From contig CAINDP010000191.1 of NCBI GenBank assembly GCA_903847405.1, forward strand, positions 1-64,000: a stretch of DNA of 64,000 nt. The letters are read 5' to 3'. Made by a program: the position numbers and the translations under genes. Positions 17,057-25,277 of this stretch are shown here, piece after piece (position 1 is the first letter of the stretch; every line of letters starts with the position of its first letter). This stretch comes from an uncultured Myxococcales bacterium (GTDB lineage Bacteria; Myxococcota_A; UBA9042; DTJE01). The notes below the pieces were generated by a model. That model was not told the origin of the DNA and made no database searches. It saw only the letters and a program-made list of their open reading frames with translations.

Positions 17057-17317
17057 CTACTTGAACACCTGCTCCTTCGCGGTCTGGAGCATCGGCTCCA
17101 TGAAGGACTTCTTCAGCTTCAGCAGACGGTCGAACTTCACGCGCTGACGGGCGTCCGTGTACAGGGTCGTCGGCTTCTTGATGTCGCCGTCGATCAACTG
17201 GTCACTGAAGTCGTAGAACTTGGACTTGACGCCGCCCTTGGCCGGTTCCGCCGCCATCGAGGGCACGGCAATCCCCAGGACCATCACGACCGCCAGCAAC
17301 CAACCGAAGCGCGCCAT
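17057..17317 (-). CDS. Small exported protein of the Glt-like cluster
   Basis: An 86-residue protein with a signal peptide of about 22 residues (cleavage likely after SMA) and a mature part of about 64 residues, rich in Lys, with KSKFYDFSDQLIDGDIKKP and KFDRLLKLKKSF. No cysteine, no lipobox. The family is not recognised. It sits 58 bp after the GltE-like gene on the same strand, which points to a periplasmic accessory of the envelope complex. A real gene is supported by the clean signal peptide, codon use like its neighbours and its place in the operon. Confidence 0.75.
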   Translation of the reverse strand: MARFGWLLAVVMVLGIAVPSMAAEPAKGGVKSKFYDFSDQLIDGDIKKPTTLYTDARQRVKFDRLLKLKKSFMEPMLQTAKEQVFK

Positions 17318-17375
17318 GCAGCACCTCCCTGTCAGACCCCCGGGACCATCCGGTGGGGGTCGACGGATATTCTAC

Positions 17376-18845
17376 TCACTTTCCCGTGTTCGCGTCAGCC
17401 GGAACAACAGCCGGGGCCGCCGCGGGAGCGGGAGCCGCCGGAGCCGGGGCCGGGGCCGCCGCAGGAGCCGCCGCCGCAGGAGCCACAGCCGGAGCCACAG
17501 CCGGAGCCGCAGCCGGTGCCGCAGCCGCCGGGACCGCAGCCGGAGCCGCCGGATCCTTCTTTTCCTCGACCGGGGGCTCGGGCGGCATCAGGATCATCCC
17601 GCCGTTGGCCTTCATTTCCTTCAGGACGGGCAGTTTGGCCTTGATCGGGTCGTTGGCCGGCGGGTTGCCCTTGGACACCCACAGGTCGTAGTTCTCGATG
17701 GCCTTGCCCAGGTCGTTCAACTGCGACTCGTAGATCTTGCCGATGCGGGCATACAGGACGGCACGATCCGGGTCTTCCTTCAACGCCTTCTGCCAGCGGT
17801 CCAGCGCGTCCTGGGGCTTGTGCAGGCCCAGCAGGCTGGAACCCGAGCCGATCAGCGCCTCGACCTGGTTCGGCACCAGGCGCAGGGCCGCGTCGTACTG
17901 GTCCAGCGCCGCCTGGTAGTGCAGGTACTCCAGGTAGATCGCGGCGACGTTCATCCGCGCCTCGAAATTGTCCGGGTCGACCAGGATGGCCTTTTCGAAC
18001 GAGGACACGGCCTGGGGCGCCTTGCCCATCTTGAAATAGGTCAGACCCAGGTTCGTCAGGGCCTCGGTGCTGTTCGCGTCCTCGCCCAGCGCCTTCTCCT
18101 CGAACACCCACCGGGCGATGCTCAACTTGCCCGCCTGGAGGTTGATCAGGCCGCGGGTGTTCAGGGCAACGACGTTCCTGGGCTGGACCAGCAGGACCTT
18201 CTTGACGAAGTCCTCGGCCGTCGCCCGGTCGCCCTTGAACAGCCAGTACAGCGCCATGGCGTTGTTCGCCGCGACGTTGTCCGGATTCTGCTGAATGACG
18301 GAATCGAAAATCTTCCGGGCTTCACCCTCGAACTCCGATGCCTTCGCCGTGTCGCCGTCGCTGCGGGCCCGCTTGGCCAGCGCCAGGTAGACCTTGCCGA
18401 CGCTGGCCTGGGCGTCCAGGTTGCCCGGGTTCGCGTCCATGGCGTGCTTGTAGGTGCTGACGGCGTCCAGGGGCTTGCCGGTGCGTTCGTACAGCATGCC
18501 CAGGTTGAACCACGCCTCCAGGAAGGCCTTGTCCTTCGCAACCGCTGCCTCGAAGGAGGCCTTCGCTGTCGCGTAGTCCGGCGGAGTCTTCGAGACTGCG
18601 ATGACGCCCTTCCGGAAGGCATCCTGCGCGCTCTTGTCCACGCCCTCGACGTATTCCGGCTCCTTCATCACTTCGATGCTGCGAAGGGTCAGGTCTTCCC
18701 GCTCGCTGCCCTTCCGCACTTCGCCGCCCTTGCTTTCCGGGGCGGCCGGCTTGTCGGCCTGGACCTGCTGCCCGGCGCCACCGCACCCGGCGGCAATGCC
18801 GACCAGACCCAGGAAACCGATGAACGTCATCAACCGCCGGTTCAT
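17376..18845 (-). CDS. gltE: TPR lipoprotein, GltE (AglT)-like
   Basis: A 489-residue protein with a lipoprotein signal (GIAAGCGGAG, Cys at about 21). It has about ten TPR units between residues 70 and 400 (AWFNLGMLYERTGKPLDAV, ALTNLGLTYFKMGKAPQAV and similar) and a Pro-Ala low-complexity tail (about 425-485). In M. xanthus GltE (AglT) is an outer-membrane-associated TPR lipoprotein of the gliding complex, encoded next to the large TPR protein GltD (AgmU). The same pairing is seen here, with an ATGA overlap to the preceding gene. Homology is inferred from signal type, size and neighbours. The tail is encoded by tandem GGAGCC-type repeats at about 17400-17560 and may vary in length. Confidence 0.75.
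   Translation of the reverse strand: MNRRLMTFIGFLGLVGIAAGCGGAGQQVQADKPAAPESKGGEVRKGSEREDLTLRSIEVMKEPEYVEGVDKSAQDAFRKGVIAVSKTPPDYATAKASFEAAVAKDKAFLEAWFNLGMLYERTGKPLDAVSTYKHAMDANPGNLDAQASVGKVYLALAKRARSDGDTAKASEFEGEARKIFDSVIQQNPDNVAANNAMALYWLFKGDRATAEDFVKKVLLVQPRNVVALNTRGLINLQAGKLSIARWVFEEKALGEDANSTEALTNLGLTYFKMGKAPQAVSSFEKAILVDPDNFEARMNVAAIYLEYLHYQAALDQYDAALRLVPNQVEALIGSGSSLLGLHKPQDALDRWQKALKEDPDRAVLYARIGKIYESQLNDLGKAIENYDLWVSKGNPPANDPIKAKLPVLKEMKANGGMILMPPEPPVEEKKDPAAPAAVPAAAAPAAAPAVAPAVAPAAAAPAAAPAPAPAAPAPAAAPAVVPADANTGK
17400..17560. repeat. Tandem GGAGCC-type low-complexity repeat
   Basis: Tandem hexamer variants of GGAGCC/GCCGCA encode the Pro-Ala tail of the GltE-like lipoprotein. Being a multiple of three, length changes would keep the frame. 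Confidence 0.75.
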
Positions 18846-21800
18846 CGCGAAACCTCCTGCGTCATCTTGACCTCGATACCGCCGCGGCGCAGCGAGCGGA
18901 TGAAGGAGGTCGAAGCCAGGGTGTCCTTCACATGGTCCGCCTTCACTTCGGTGTCACCGGCCACCGGGAACGCATCCTGGTTGACCTTCACCGCGTACTC
19001 TGCGCACAGCTTGGACCACTTGTTGTAGACCTTTTCCTCGTGGGCCAGCGTCAGGGCCTTTTCGAAGGCGCGCAACGACTTTTCCTGCACGGGGCGCATG
19101 ATCTCTTCGATGATCGCGCGGTACTGGTCCTGGAACGTCGGCGCAACCGTCATCCACTCCATGCCCCAGTCGAACTTCTGGATCGTGTCCAGATCGCCGG
19201 CCTTGAAGGCGTTCTGCACGACCAGGCAGTCACGCTTGTTGACGCCGGGGCACGGGCAGTCGGGGATCGGGACGTTGTCCAGTTCCTTGTAGAAGTCCCA
19301 GTACAGCAGGCCCATCTTGAACAGGGCGCCCGCCGACCAGCCGCCGGACTTGTAGTTCAGCACCAGGTCGAAGGACTTTTCGGCCTTCTGCTGCGCTTCC
19401 GCCTTGGCCTTCAGCGCGTTCGTCAGGATCTTGGTGTCGACCGTCGAGGGGATCGTCAGCACCTTGAAGTCGTCGTACAGGTAGTCGGACAGTTCGAAGG
19501 CCGCCTGGGCCGCGTACCCCTTGGAGTTCTTCACCGCGTCGGCGTTATCGCCGATCTTGTTGAAGGCATCCAGGGCCCGCTGGAACAGCGCCGACGACGT
19601 CTTCCGCTCCTTGACCTTGTCGATCTGCTTCAGGCAGGCGCCCGCACGGGCCAGGGCTTCGACCGTCAGTTCGGGGCGCTTGTAGTCCTTCTTCAGGAAC
19701 GACTGGTACGCGTCATGCGCCTTGCGCAGCGAAACGACGTCGCCCTTCATCTCGTAGACGATCCCGATGCGCAGGTCCGCCTTGGCGGTTTCCGGCAGCG
19801 ACGGGAACTGCTTGATGAACTTCTGGTAGACCTCGATGGCGTCCTGGTACTCGGCCAGCGCTTCCCGCAACAGGCCGGCGTTCTGCAGGGCGTCCGCCAT
19901 CTGTTCCTGGTTCTTCTTCCAGGTGTCCTTCTTTTCCTGCGGGTCGGTCGCGGCCGGCTCCTTCAGGGTCTTGAACTGATCCATCGACTCGAAGGTCGCC
20001 GCGGCCTTCTCGAATTCCGTCTGGGACTCGTAGATCATGCCGATCGTGAAGATGGCTTCCGGCGCCACTTCGCTCTTCGGGTACTCCTTCACGACGCGCT
20101 GGTACATCTTGATGGCCTTGTCGGGCTCCTTCTGGCCTTCGAGGATGGCCGCCGCGTTGTACAGCATCTTGCTGCCCAGTTCCTCGTTGTCCTTGTTTTC
20201 GCCGTAGGCGCGCATCGTTTCGTCGAACGCCTGTCCGAACTTGCGCTCGGCCGACAGCATCCGGGCGTTCTCGATGACCGCGATGGCCACGATCTTCTGC
20301 AGGTCCTTCTGCGGCTTGACGCTGAAGTTCTTGGCCGCGATCAGCTTGCGCGCCCACTCCTCGACCTTCGGCCACTGCTGCAGGCGCTGGTAGCAGTCCA
20401 GCAGCGTGAAGACCGCGTAGGCCGCGAACTTCGAGTTCTGGTCGTAGTCGAACAGGATCTTCAGGCGGCTGACCGCGTCCTGGAACTTGCCGTGGCGGTA
20501 GAACACCTGGGCCGAGATGTACATGATCTCGGGGATCTTCTCGCCGCGGGTCGGGGTCTTCTTCCGGACTTCCGGGTCCTTCAGCAGGGCCGTCAGCAGT
20601 TCGACGTACTTGTCCGAGCCCTTGATGTACTCGACTTCCAGCGGGTGCAGGTCGGTTTCGGGGATCGGCGCGTCCAGCTTCTTCGGGTCGACCTTGACGA
20701 CCTCGATGTTGCCCTTCTTCGCCACTTCCTGCAGGCCGGCCGCGACCATCAGTTCCTGCGTGCTGTAGATGACGCCCAGGGCGGCGTCCTCGACGTAGTC
20801 ACCCTTGGTGTCGCGCTCGATGACCTTCGAGTACTGCTCCAGGGCGCGCTTGTAGTCCTTCAGTTCTTCGTACAGGATTTCCGCGAAGTAGAAGTTCACC
20901 ACGTACGCCTGCTTGCTGTCGCCGAAACGCGACAGGTACACGGCGTAGTGGTCCGCGGCCTGCTTGTACAGTTCCGGCCGCTTCAGGCGCTGGGCCTCGC
21001 GGTGGTAGAAGTTCGACATGAAGAGGAGGTACTCCTCGGACATGGCGTTGGCTTCGGCCACCACTTCGTCGTTCTTCTGGTTGACGGTCCACCACGTGCC
21101 GTTGGGCTTGAAGTACTCGAGGATCTCGGTGGTGTTCGCGTCCAACTGGGCCATGTCGTTGGTGTTCTTGTAGATGCCCAGGATGATCCGGTAGTACTCG
21201 ATCACGTTCTTGGTGGTCTTTTCGCGCTCGATGAAGTGCCGGAACAGCGCGATCGCGTCGATGGTCTTGTCCTGGCCGACGTACAGGTCGCCCAGCATGC
21301 GCAGCTTCTTGTAGGCCTCTTCCTCGGGCATGACCTTCAGGAAGTAGTCCTTCGCGTGCTGCCAGCCGTTCTCGATTTCCGCATACGTGACGACCAGGTC
21401 GTTCAGCGCCTGGTTCTTGAACTCGATGACGCCGCGCCCCTCGATCTTGGCCACCTGGGAAACGACCCGCTGGAACGTCTCGATCGCGGTGTCGAACTCG
21501 TGCAGGTTGAAGTAGACCCAGCCCAGCTTGTACAGGGCGTAGTTGAACATCGAGGACTTCGGGAAGTTCTGGATGATCTTCTCGTAGTTCGTCTTCGCGT
21601 AGTACAGGGAGTTCGTTTCGAAATAGTACTCGGCCATCGCCAGGTGCGATTCCGGGATGAAGCGCGACTTCGGATAGTTCTGGACCAGGCGGTTCAGGTA
21701 GTCCACGCCTTCCTTCTGCAGGGCCCGATTCTTGGTGGCCTTCCCTTCCTTCACCGCGCCCTTGCCGAGGTAGTAGTAGACCTCGTCGATGCGGATGTAG

Positions 21801-22309
21801 TTCGGGAACTCGCGCAGGATGCGGCGGTACAGGTCCAGCGACTGCGAGTAGTTCTCGATCGGCTCCGCCGGCTGCTCGGCCAGGGTGCCGGAGTTGAACT
21901 GCGCCATCGACCGGTCCCAGTCCGAACGCTTCTGCAGGTACTGGTACAGGCCCTCCTCCCAGTACGCCTCGGCCAGCATGTGCATGACCTTCGGCGCCCG
22001 GTCCTGGTCCTTCCGGTAGTCCGGATTGTCCAGCAACTGCTGCAGCTTGGTGATGTTCTCGCGGCGCTTTTCCGAGATGGCCCGCATCTTCGCGGCGACC
22101 GCCTCGTTGACCAGCGCTTCGGCCTGCTCCAGCGAGTACTTGCCGGTGCGCGCACCCTCGGCGGGCGCGGCGACGGCAGGCTTCGCGGGGGCGGCAGCGG
22201 CCGCGGGCTGCGCGACGGGCTGCACCTTCGTGGCCGTCTGGGCACCGACCACCCCGGGGGCGCCGGCAACCAGGCCCAACACCAGAAGAGATCCGATCGT
22301 CCTGTTCAT
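18842..22309 (-). CDS. gltD: Large TPR exported protein, GltD (AgmU)-like
   Basis: A 1,155-residue protein. A signal peptide (GSLLVLGLVAGAPGVVGA) is followed by an Ala/Pro linker and about 1,000 residues of TPR and related helical repeats (for example FNYALYKLGWVYFNLHEFD, AIFTIGMIYESQTEFEKAA). The C-terminal region carries a cysteine group (VPIPDCPCPGVNKRDC). From memory, M. xanthus GltD/AgmU is of similar size, TPR-rich and periplasmic, and its gene adjoins gltE, as here. The stop overlaps the gltE start by four bases. ATG at 22309 is chosen to give a standard signal peptide. The role by homology is in an envelope-spanning complex that transmits motor force; gliding in this organism is not shown. 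Confidence 0.75.
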   Translation of the reverse strand: MNRTIGSLLVLGLVAGAPGVVGAQTATKVQPVAQPAAAAAPAKPAVAAPAEGARTGKYSLEQAEALVNEAVAAKMRAISEKRRENITKLQQLLDNPDYRKDQDRAPKVMHMLAEAYWEEGLYQYLQKRSDWDRSMAQFNSGTLAEQPAEPIENYSQSLDLYRRILREFPNYIRIDEVYYYLGKGAVKEGKATKNRALQKEGVDYLNRLVQNYPKSRFIPESHLAMAEYYFETNSLYYAKTNYEKIIQNFPKSSMFNYALYKLGWVYFNLHEFDTAIETFQRVVSQVAKIEGRGVIEFKNQALNDLVVTYAEIENGWQHAKDYFLKVMPEEEAYKKLRMLGDLYVGQDKTIDAIALFRHFIEREKTTKNVIEYYRIILGIYKNTNDMAQLDANTTEILEYFKPNGTWWTVNQKNDEVVAEANAMSEEYLLFMSNFYHREAQRLKRPELYKQAADHYAVYLSRFGDSKQAYVVNFYFAEILYEELKDYKRALEQYSKVIERDTKGDYVEDAALGVIYSTQELMVAAGLQEVAKKGNIEVVKVDPKKLDAPIPETDLHPLEVEYIKGSDKYVELLTALLKDPEVRKKTPTRGEKIPEIMYISAQVFYRHGKFQDAVSRLKILFDYDQNSKFAAYAVFTLLDCYQRLQQWPKVEEWARKLIAAKNFSVKPQKDLQKIVAIAVIENARMLSAERKFGQAFDETMRAYGENKDNEELGSKMLYNAAAILEGQKEPDKAIKMYQRVVKEYPKSEVAPEAIFTIGMIYESQTEFEKAAATFESMDQFKTLKEPAATDPQEKKDTWKKNQEQMADALQNAGLLREALAEYQDAIEVYQKFIKQFPSLPETAKADLRIGIVYEMKGDVVSLRKAHDAYQSFLKKDYKRPELTVEALARAGACLKQIDKVKERKTSSALFQRALDAFNKIGDNADAVKNSKGYAAQAAFELSDYLYDDFKVLTIPSTVDTKILTNALKAKAEAQQKAEKSFDLVLNYKSGGWSAGALFKMGLLYWDFYKELDNVPIPDCPCPGVNKRDCLVVQNAFKAGDLDTIQKFDWGMEWMTVAPTFQDQYRAIIEEIMRPVQEKSLRAFEKALTLAHEEKVYNKWSKLCAEYAVKVNQDAFPVAGDTEVKADHVKDTLASTSFIRSLRRGGIEVKMTQEVSR

Positions 22310-22399
22310 CCGTACCTCATCCATGAACGGTCGATTTTGCCTTCCCGGCCCGAGCACGCAGGCCAGCGGATGGCGCAGCAACGACTCAACGAGCAGTCC

Positions 22400-24322
22400 C
22401 TATTCCTTGCACTGGCTGGTCAGAAGGCTGCGATAGAACGGGACCTCGTCGCCCCAGTACTCGCCCTCGAACGGCCACACTTCGGTGTCGCCGCCGACGA
22501 TCGCGATGTTGCCGCCGCGAACCTTCTTGGAGTCGGCCTCGTCACCCTCGCCGACCGACGTCTTGATTTCGTCGGTCATGACGTTGATCGACGCCTGGTT
22601 GATGTCGACCTCGATTTCCGTCTGCTGGACCTGCGCCTCGCTGATGGAGGCCTCCAGCTCGGTCAGGATCTGCTGGATCTTCACGCCCGCACGGACCAGG
22701 CCGTCCTTCTTCAGGATGTTCAGCTTGACCGCCATTTCCTGGGCGAAGGGACCCAGCGGCGCCGCGTGGCCCCGGATCTCCTTGTCCTCGCGCTCGATCT
22801 GGCGGATGGTCCGGTACAGGTTGTAGAACTCGATGTTCGACAGCACCGGGTACGCCAGTTCCTTCGGAAGGCGGGCCGCACCGGGCTTCGGGGTGTTGAT
22901 CGAGGCCACGAAGTTCAGGTAGAAGTCCTCGGGCTGACGCTGGGCGTTGATGAAGCGCTTCAGCGGGTCGAAGTACACGCCGACGTCCTGGTCGAACATC
23001 TTCAGGGCCTTTTCGGCGCGGTCGTACCGGCAGAGGTCGCCGTACGAACGGGCTTCCAGGATCCACAGTTCCGGGTAGAACGTCTGGCTGAAGAACGACG
23101 AGTGCAGGGCGTGGAAGGCGCCCAGGGCACGGGAGTAGTCGCCCTTCATCAGGTAGGTCCACGCCAGTTCGTAGAACACGGTACTGGCGCGGATGGAGTC
23201 CCGCGGAACCTTCTTGTAGTAGAAGATCGCCGCGTCGTAGTTCTCGGACTCGTAGGCGATGCGGGCCAGGGCCATGAACGCCAGGTCGATGATGGCGCCG
23301 TCGGCCTTGGTGGTTTCCGCGACGTTGATCGACTTCTGCAGGTTCTCGACGGCCGACTTGTACATCTTGTACCGCACCTGGACCAGGCCGGTCAGGTACA
23401 GCGCCTTCGCCTTGTCGGGCGACTTTTCGGACACGGACTCGAAGTGCTTCAGGGCCCGCTGGTAGTTGGCGAAGTCGTAGAAGAACTCGCCCAGGACGTA
23501 GTTGAACTCGTCCTGGAACTGCTGGCTGAAGCCCACCAGCGGGAACTTGGTCAGTTCCTCGAGGTCCGGCGGGTTGTAGATGATTTCCTGGCGCAGCGTC
23601 CGCAGCTTCCCGAAAGCCTCGCGGAAGAACGGCTTGTCCGGCCCTTCCAGCAGGACTTCGACCAGCAGCTTGGCAGCCGACTGGTACAGGCCCGCCTGGG
23701 TCAGGGCGGCGGCCATGCCGTACTTGGCGTTGTAGGCCTCGATGGTGCCCGGGGCGAAGTTGCCTTCCTGGACGAACTTCTGGAACACGCCCACGGCCTC
23801 GACCCACTTGCCGCTGTCGGACAGGGCCAGGCCACGGCGCAGGATGCCGCGGGCGTACGCGGCCTTGCGCGCCTCGTCGGCCTTGCGGGCTTCCTCGGCC
23901 AGGCGGCGCGCTTCCTCGCGCTGACGCTCTTCGGCCGCGCGAAGTTCCTCGGGGGTCTTTTCGCGGACCACGGGCGCCGGAGCCGGGGTCGGGGCCACGG
24001 CGGGCTTGCCGGCCACGGCGGGCTGACCGGCCGCGGGGGCGGCGCCGGGCTGCGGAGCGGCAGCCTTCTGGGCCGTCGCCAACATGTACTTGATCACGCC
24101 GTCGGGAACCCCGGCCTTCTTCAGTTCCAGGATGTCCTGGATCTTCAGATCGAAGACCGTATGGTCCTTGTCGATCGACTTGATGATGTCCGCCTCGGGA
24201 ATCCCCAGTTTCACCAGGGTCACCACCTCGTCCCGGCTGATTGCCAGGGCGGGGGATGCCGAGACGGCGAGACCCGCGACAATCATTGTCGCCAGGAGCG
24301 CCTGCGTCAGGGTTCGCTTCAT
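22400..24322 (-). CDS. gltC: TPR exported protein, GltC-like
   Basis: A 640-residue protein with a signal peptide (cleavage after ALA, about 27) and a small N-terminal domain of about 55 residues (VVTLVKLGIPEADIIKSID). An Ala/Pro linker follows, then a charged coiled-coil stretch (RAAEERQREEARRLAEEARK, about 126-150) and TPR units (ALYLTGLVQVRYKMYKSAV). The C-terminus ends in GDTEVWPFEGEYWGDEV, which I associate with GltC proteins of M. xanthus. GltC is a periplasmic TPR component encoded with the barrels GltA and GltB; here a barrel gene lies directly upstream (82-bp gap). The name rests on remembered family features, not an alignment. Confidence 0.75.
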   Translation of the reverse strand: MKRTLTQALLATMIVAGLAVSASPALAISRDEVVTLVKLGIPEADIIKSIDKDHTVFDLKIQDILELKKAGVPDGVIKYMLATAQKAAAPQPGAAPAAGQPAVAGKPAVAPTPAPAPVVREKTPEELRAAEERQREEARRLAEEARKADEARKAAYARGILRRGLALSDSGKWVEAVGVFQKFVQEGNFAPGTIEAYNAKYGMAAALTQAGLYQSAAKLLVEVLLEGPDKPFFREAFGKLRTLRQEIIYNPPDLEELTKFPLVGFSQQFQDEFNYVLGEFFYDFANYQRALKHFESVSEKSPDKAKALYLTGLVQVRYKMYKSAVENLQKSINVAETTKADGAIIDLAFMALARIAYESENYDAAIFYYKKVPRDSIRASTVFYELAWTYLMKGDYSRALGAFHALHSSFFSQTFYPELWILEARSYGDLCRYDRAEKALKMFDQDVGVYFDPLKRFINAQRQPEDFYLNFVASINTPKPGAARLPKELAYPVLSNIEFYNLYRTIRQIEREDKEIRGHAAPLGPFAQEMAVKLNILKKDGLVRAGVKIQQILTELEASISEAQVQQTEIEVDINQASINVMTDEIKTSVGEGDEADSKKVRGGNIAIVGGDTEVWPFEGEYWGDEVPFYRSLLTSQCKE

Positions 24323-24404
24323 CGTCTCACCCGTTCCGTACGAGGTCCGTATCCTCGGATCGCGATGCGGTCACGTACCGCAACGCCGCGCCCATCCCGG
24401 GTCG

Positions 24405-25178
24405 TCACTTCGGTGCCGGCGTGAAGTACCCCAGCCCGAGCGTGACCTCGGCCAGGGACCGGACGCCGTTCGACCATTCCGAGCCGCCGTCGGGGTAGGC
24501 CGGGAAGATGTAGTGACGGTAGTCCAGCCGAAGGGCCAGGTAGTCCGTCAGGAACAGGTGCATGCCCAGGCCCAGGTTCGCCTGGAAGTTGAACGGCACG
24601 GAGCCGTAGGACTTCCGCGCTTCCCACTTCTTGTGGAGGTTGTTGTACGTCTCGGACCCGATCACGCCGAGGCCGACGAGCAGGCCGATGTCGAAGGACG
24701 TCAACTTGGCGTTGAAGATCGAAAGTTTGCCGTGGATCGGCGCCCAGTAGGCGTTGATTCCGGCGTACCAGGTCACCTTCTCGGGGATCTGGACGGACGA
24801 AATCGCGTTCCCGGAGAACTTCAGGAGGTCCTTCCGGAGATTGGTGTCCACCGACGGGACGTACGCGCCCGACAGTTCGATCGCCACCGACTCGTTCAGG
24901 AAGTAGTCGTAGCGAAGGCCCACCGGGAAGTAGTTGAAGAACGAGTCGTTCGGGATGATCCCGACCAGGATGCCAATCTCGTGGCGCTGGTCCTTTTCGA
25001 AGACTCGCTTCTGGATCACCTTGACGTCACGCTCCTTGCCCCAGACCTTGTCCAGGTTCTGGTCAAGGGCCGTGCGTTCCTCCTGGGCCGGGGCACCTTC
25101 TTCGGCGAAGGCGACCGGGATCCAGGCGCACAGGATGACGATGCCGATGACGGTCCGCAGCGCCCACCTACCGTTCAT
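24405..25178 (-). CDS. Outer-membrane beta-barrel protein, GltA/GltB-like
   Basis: A 257-residue protein with a signal peptide (cleavage after AFA, about 26) and a short charged periplasmic segment. A barrel domain follows in which strands of alternating residues end in aromatics (GLRYDYFLNESVAIELSGAY, LALRLDYRHYIFP, and a C-terminal LGLGYF). It fits the myxobacterial OMP_myx_plus type of small barrels that includes GltA and GltB. First gene of the Glt-like cluster, just upstream of the GltC-like gene. ATG at 25178 is used rather than one 57 bp upstream, to give a normal signal peptide. GltA versus GltB cannot be decided. Confidence 0.78.
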   Translation of the reverse strand: MNGRWALRTVIGIVILCAWIPVAFAEEGAPAQEERTALDQNLDKVWGKERDVKVIQKRVFEKDQRHEIGILVGIIPNDSFFNYFPVGLRYDYFLNESVAIELSGAYVPSVDTNLRKDLLKFSGNAISSVQIPEKVTWYAGINAYWAPIHGKLSIFNAKLTSFDIGLLVGLGVIGSETYNNLHKKWEARKSYGSVPFNFQANLGLGMHLFLTDYLALRLDYRHYIFPAYPDGGSEWSNGVRSLAEVTLGLGYFTPAPK

Positions 25179-25277
25179 GTCTGTCCTCACTGATGTGTTC
25201 CCGTCCCACGACGCACTCGGCGCCGGAGAAACCAAAGTTCATGGGCCGTCCGGAATCCCGGGGGCCCCGCCAGCCCG

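Noticed and set aside
18932-24424. A plus-strand open frame of 1,830 codons opposite the TPR genes
   Set aside because: It is antisense to well-supported minus-strand TPR genes with signal peptides and linked overlaps, and is rich in Arg, Val and Gln with no recognisable domain. High third-position GC creates such frames.
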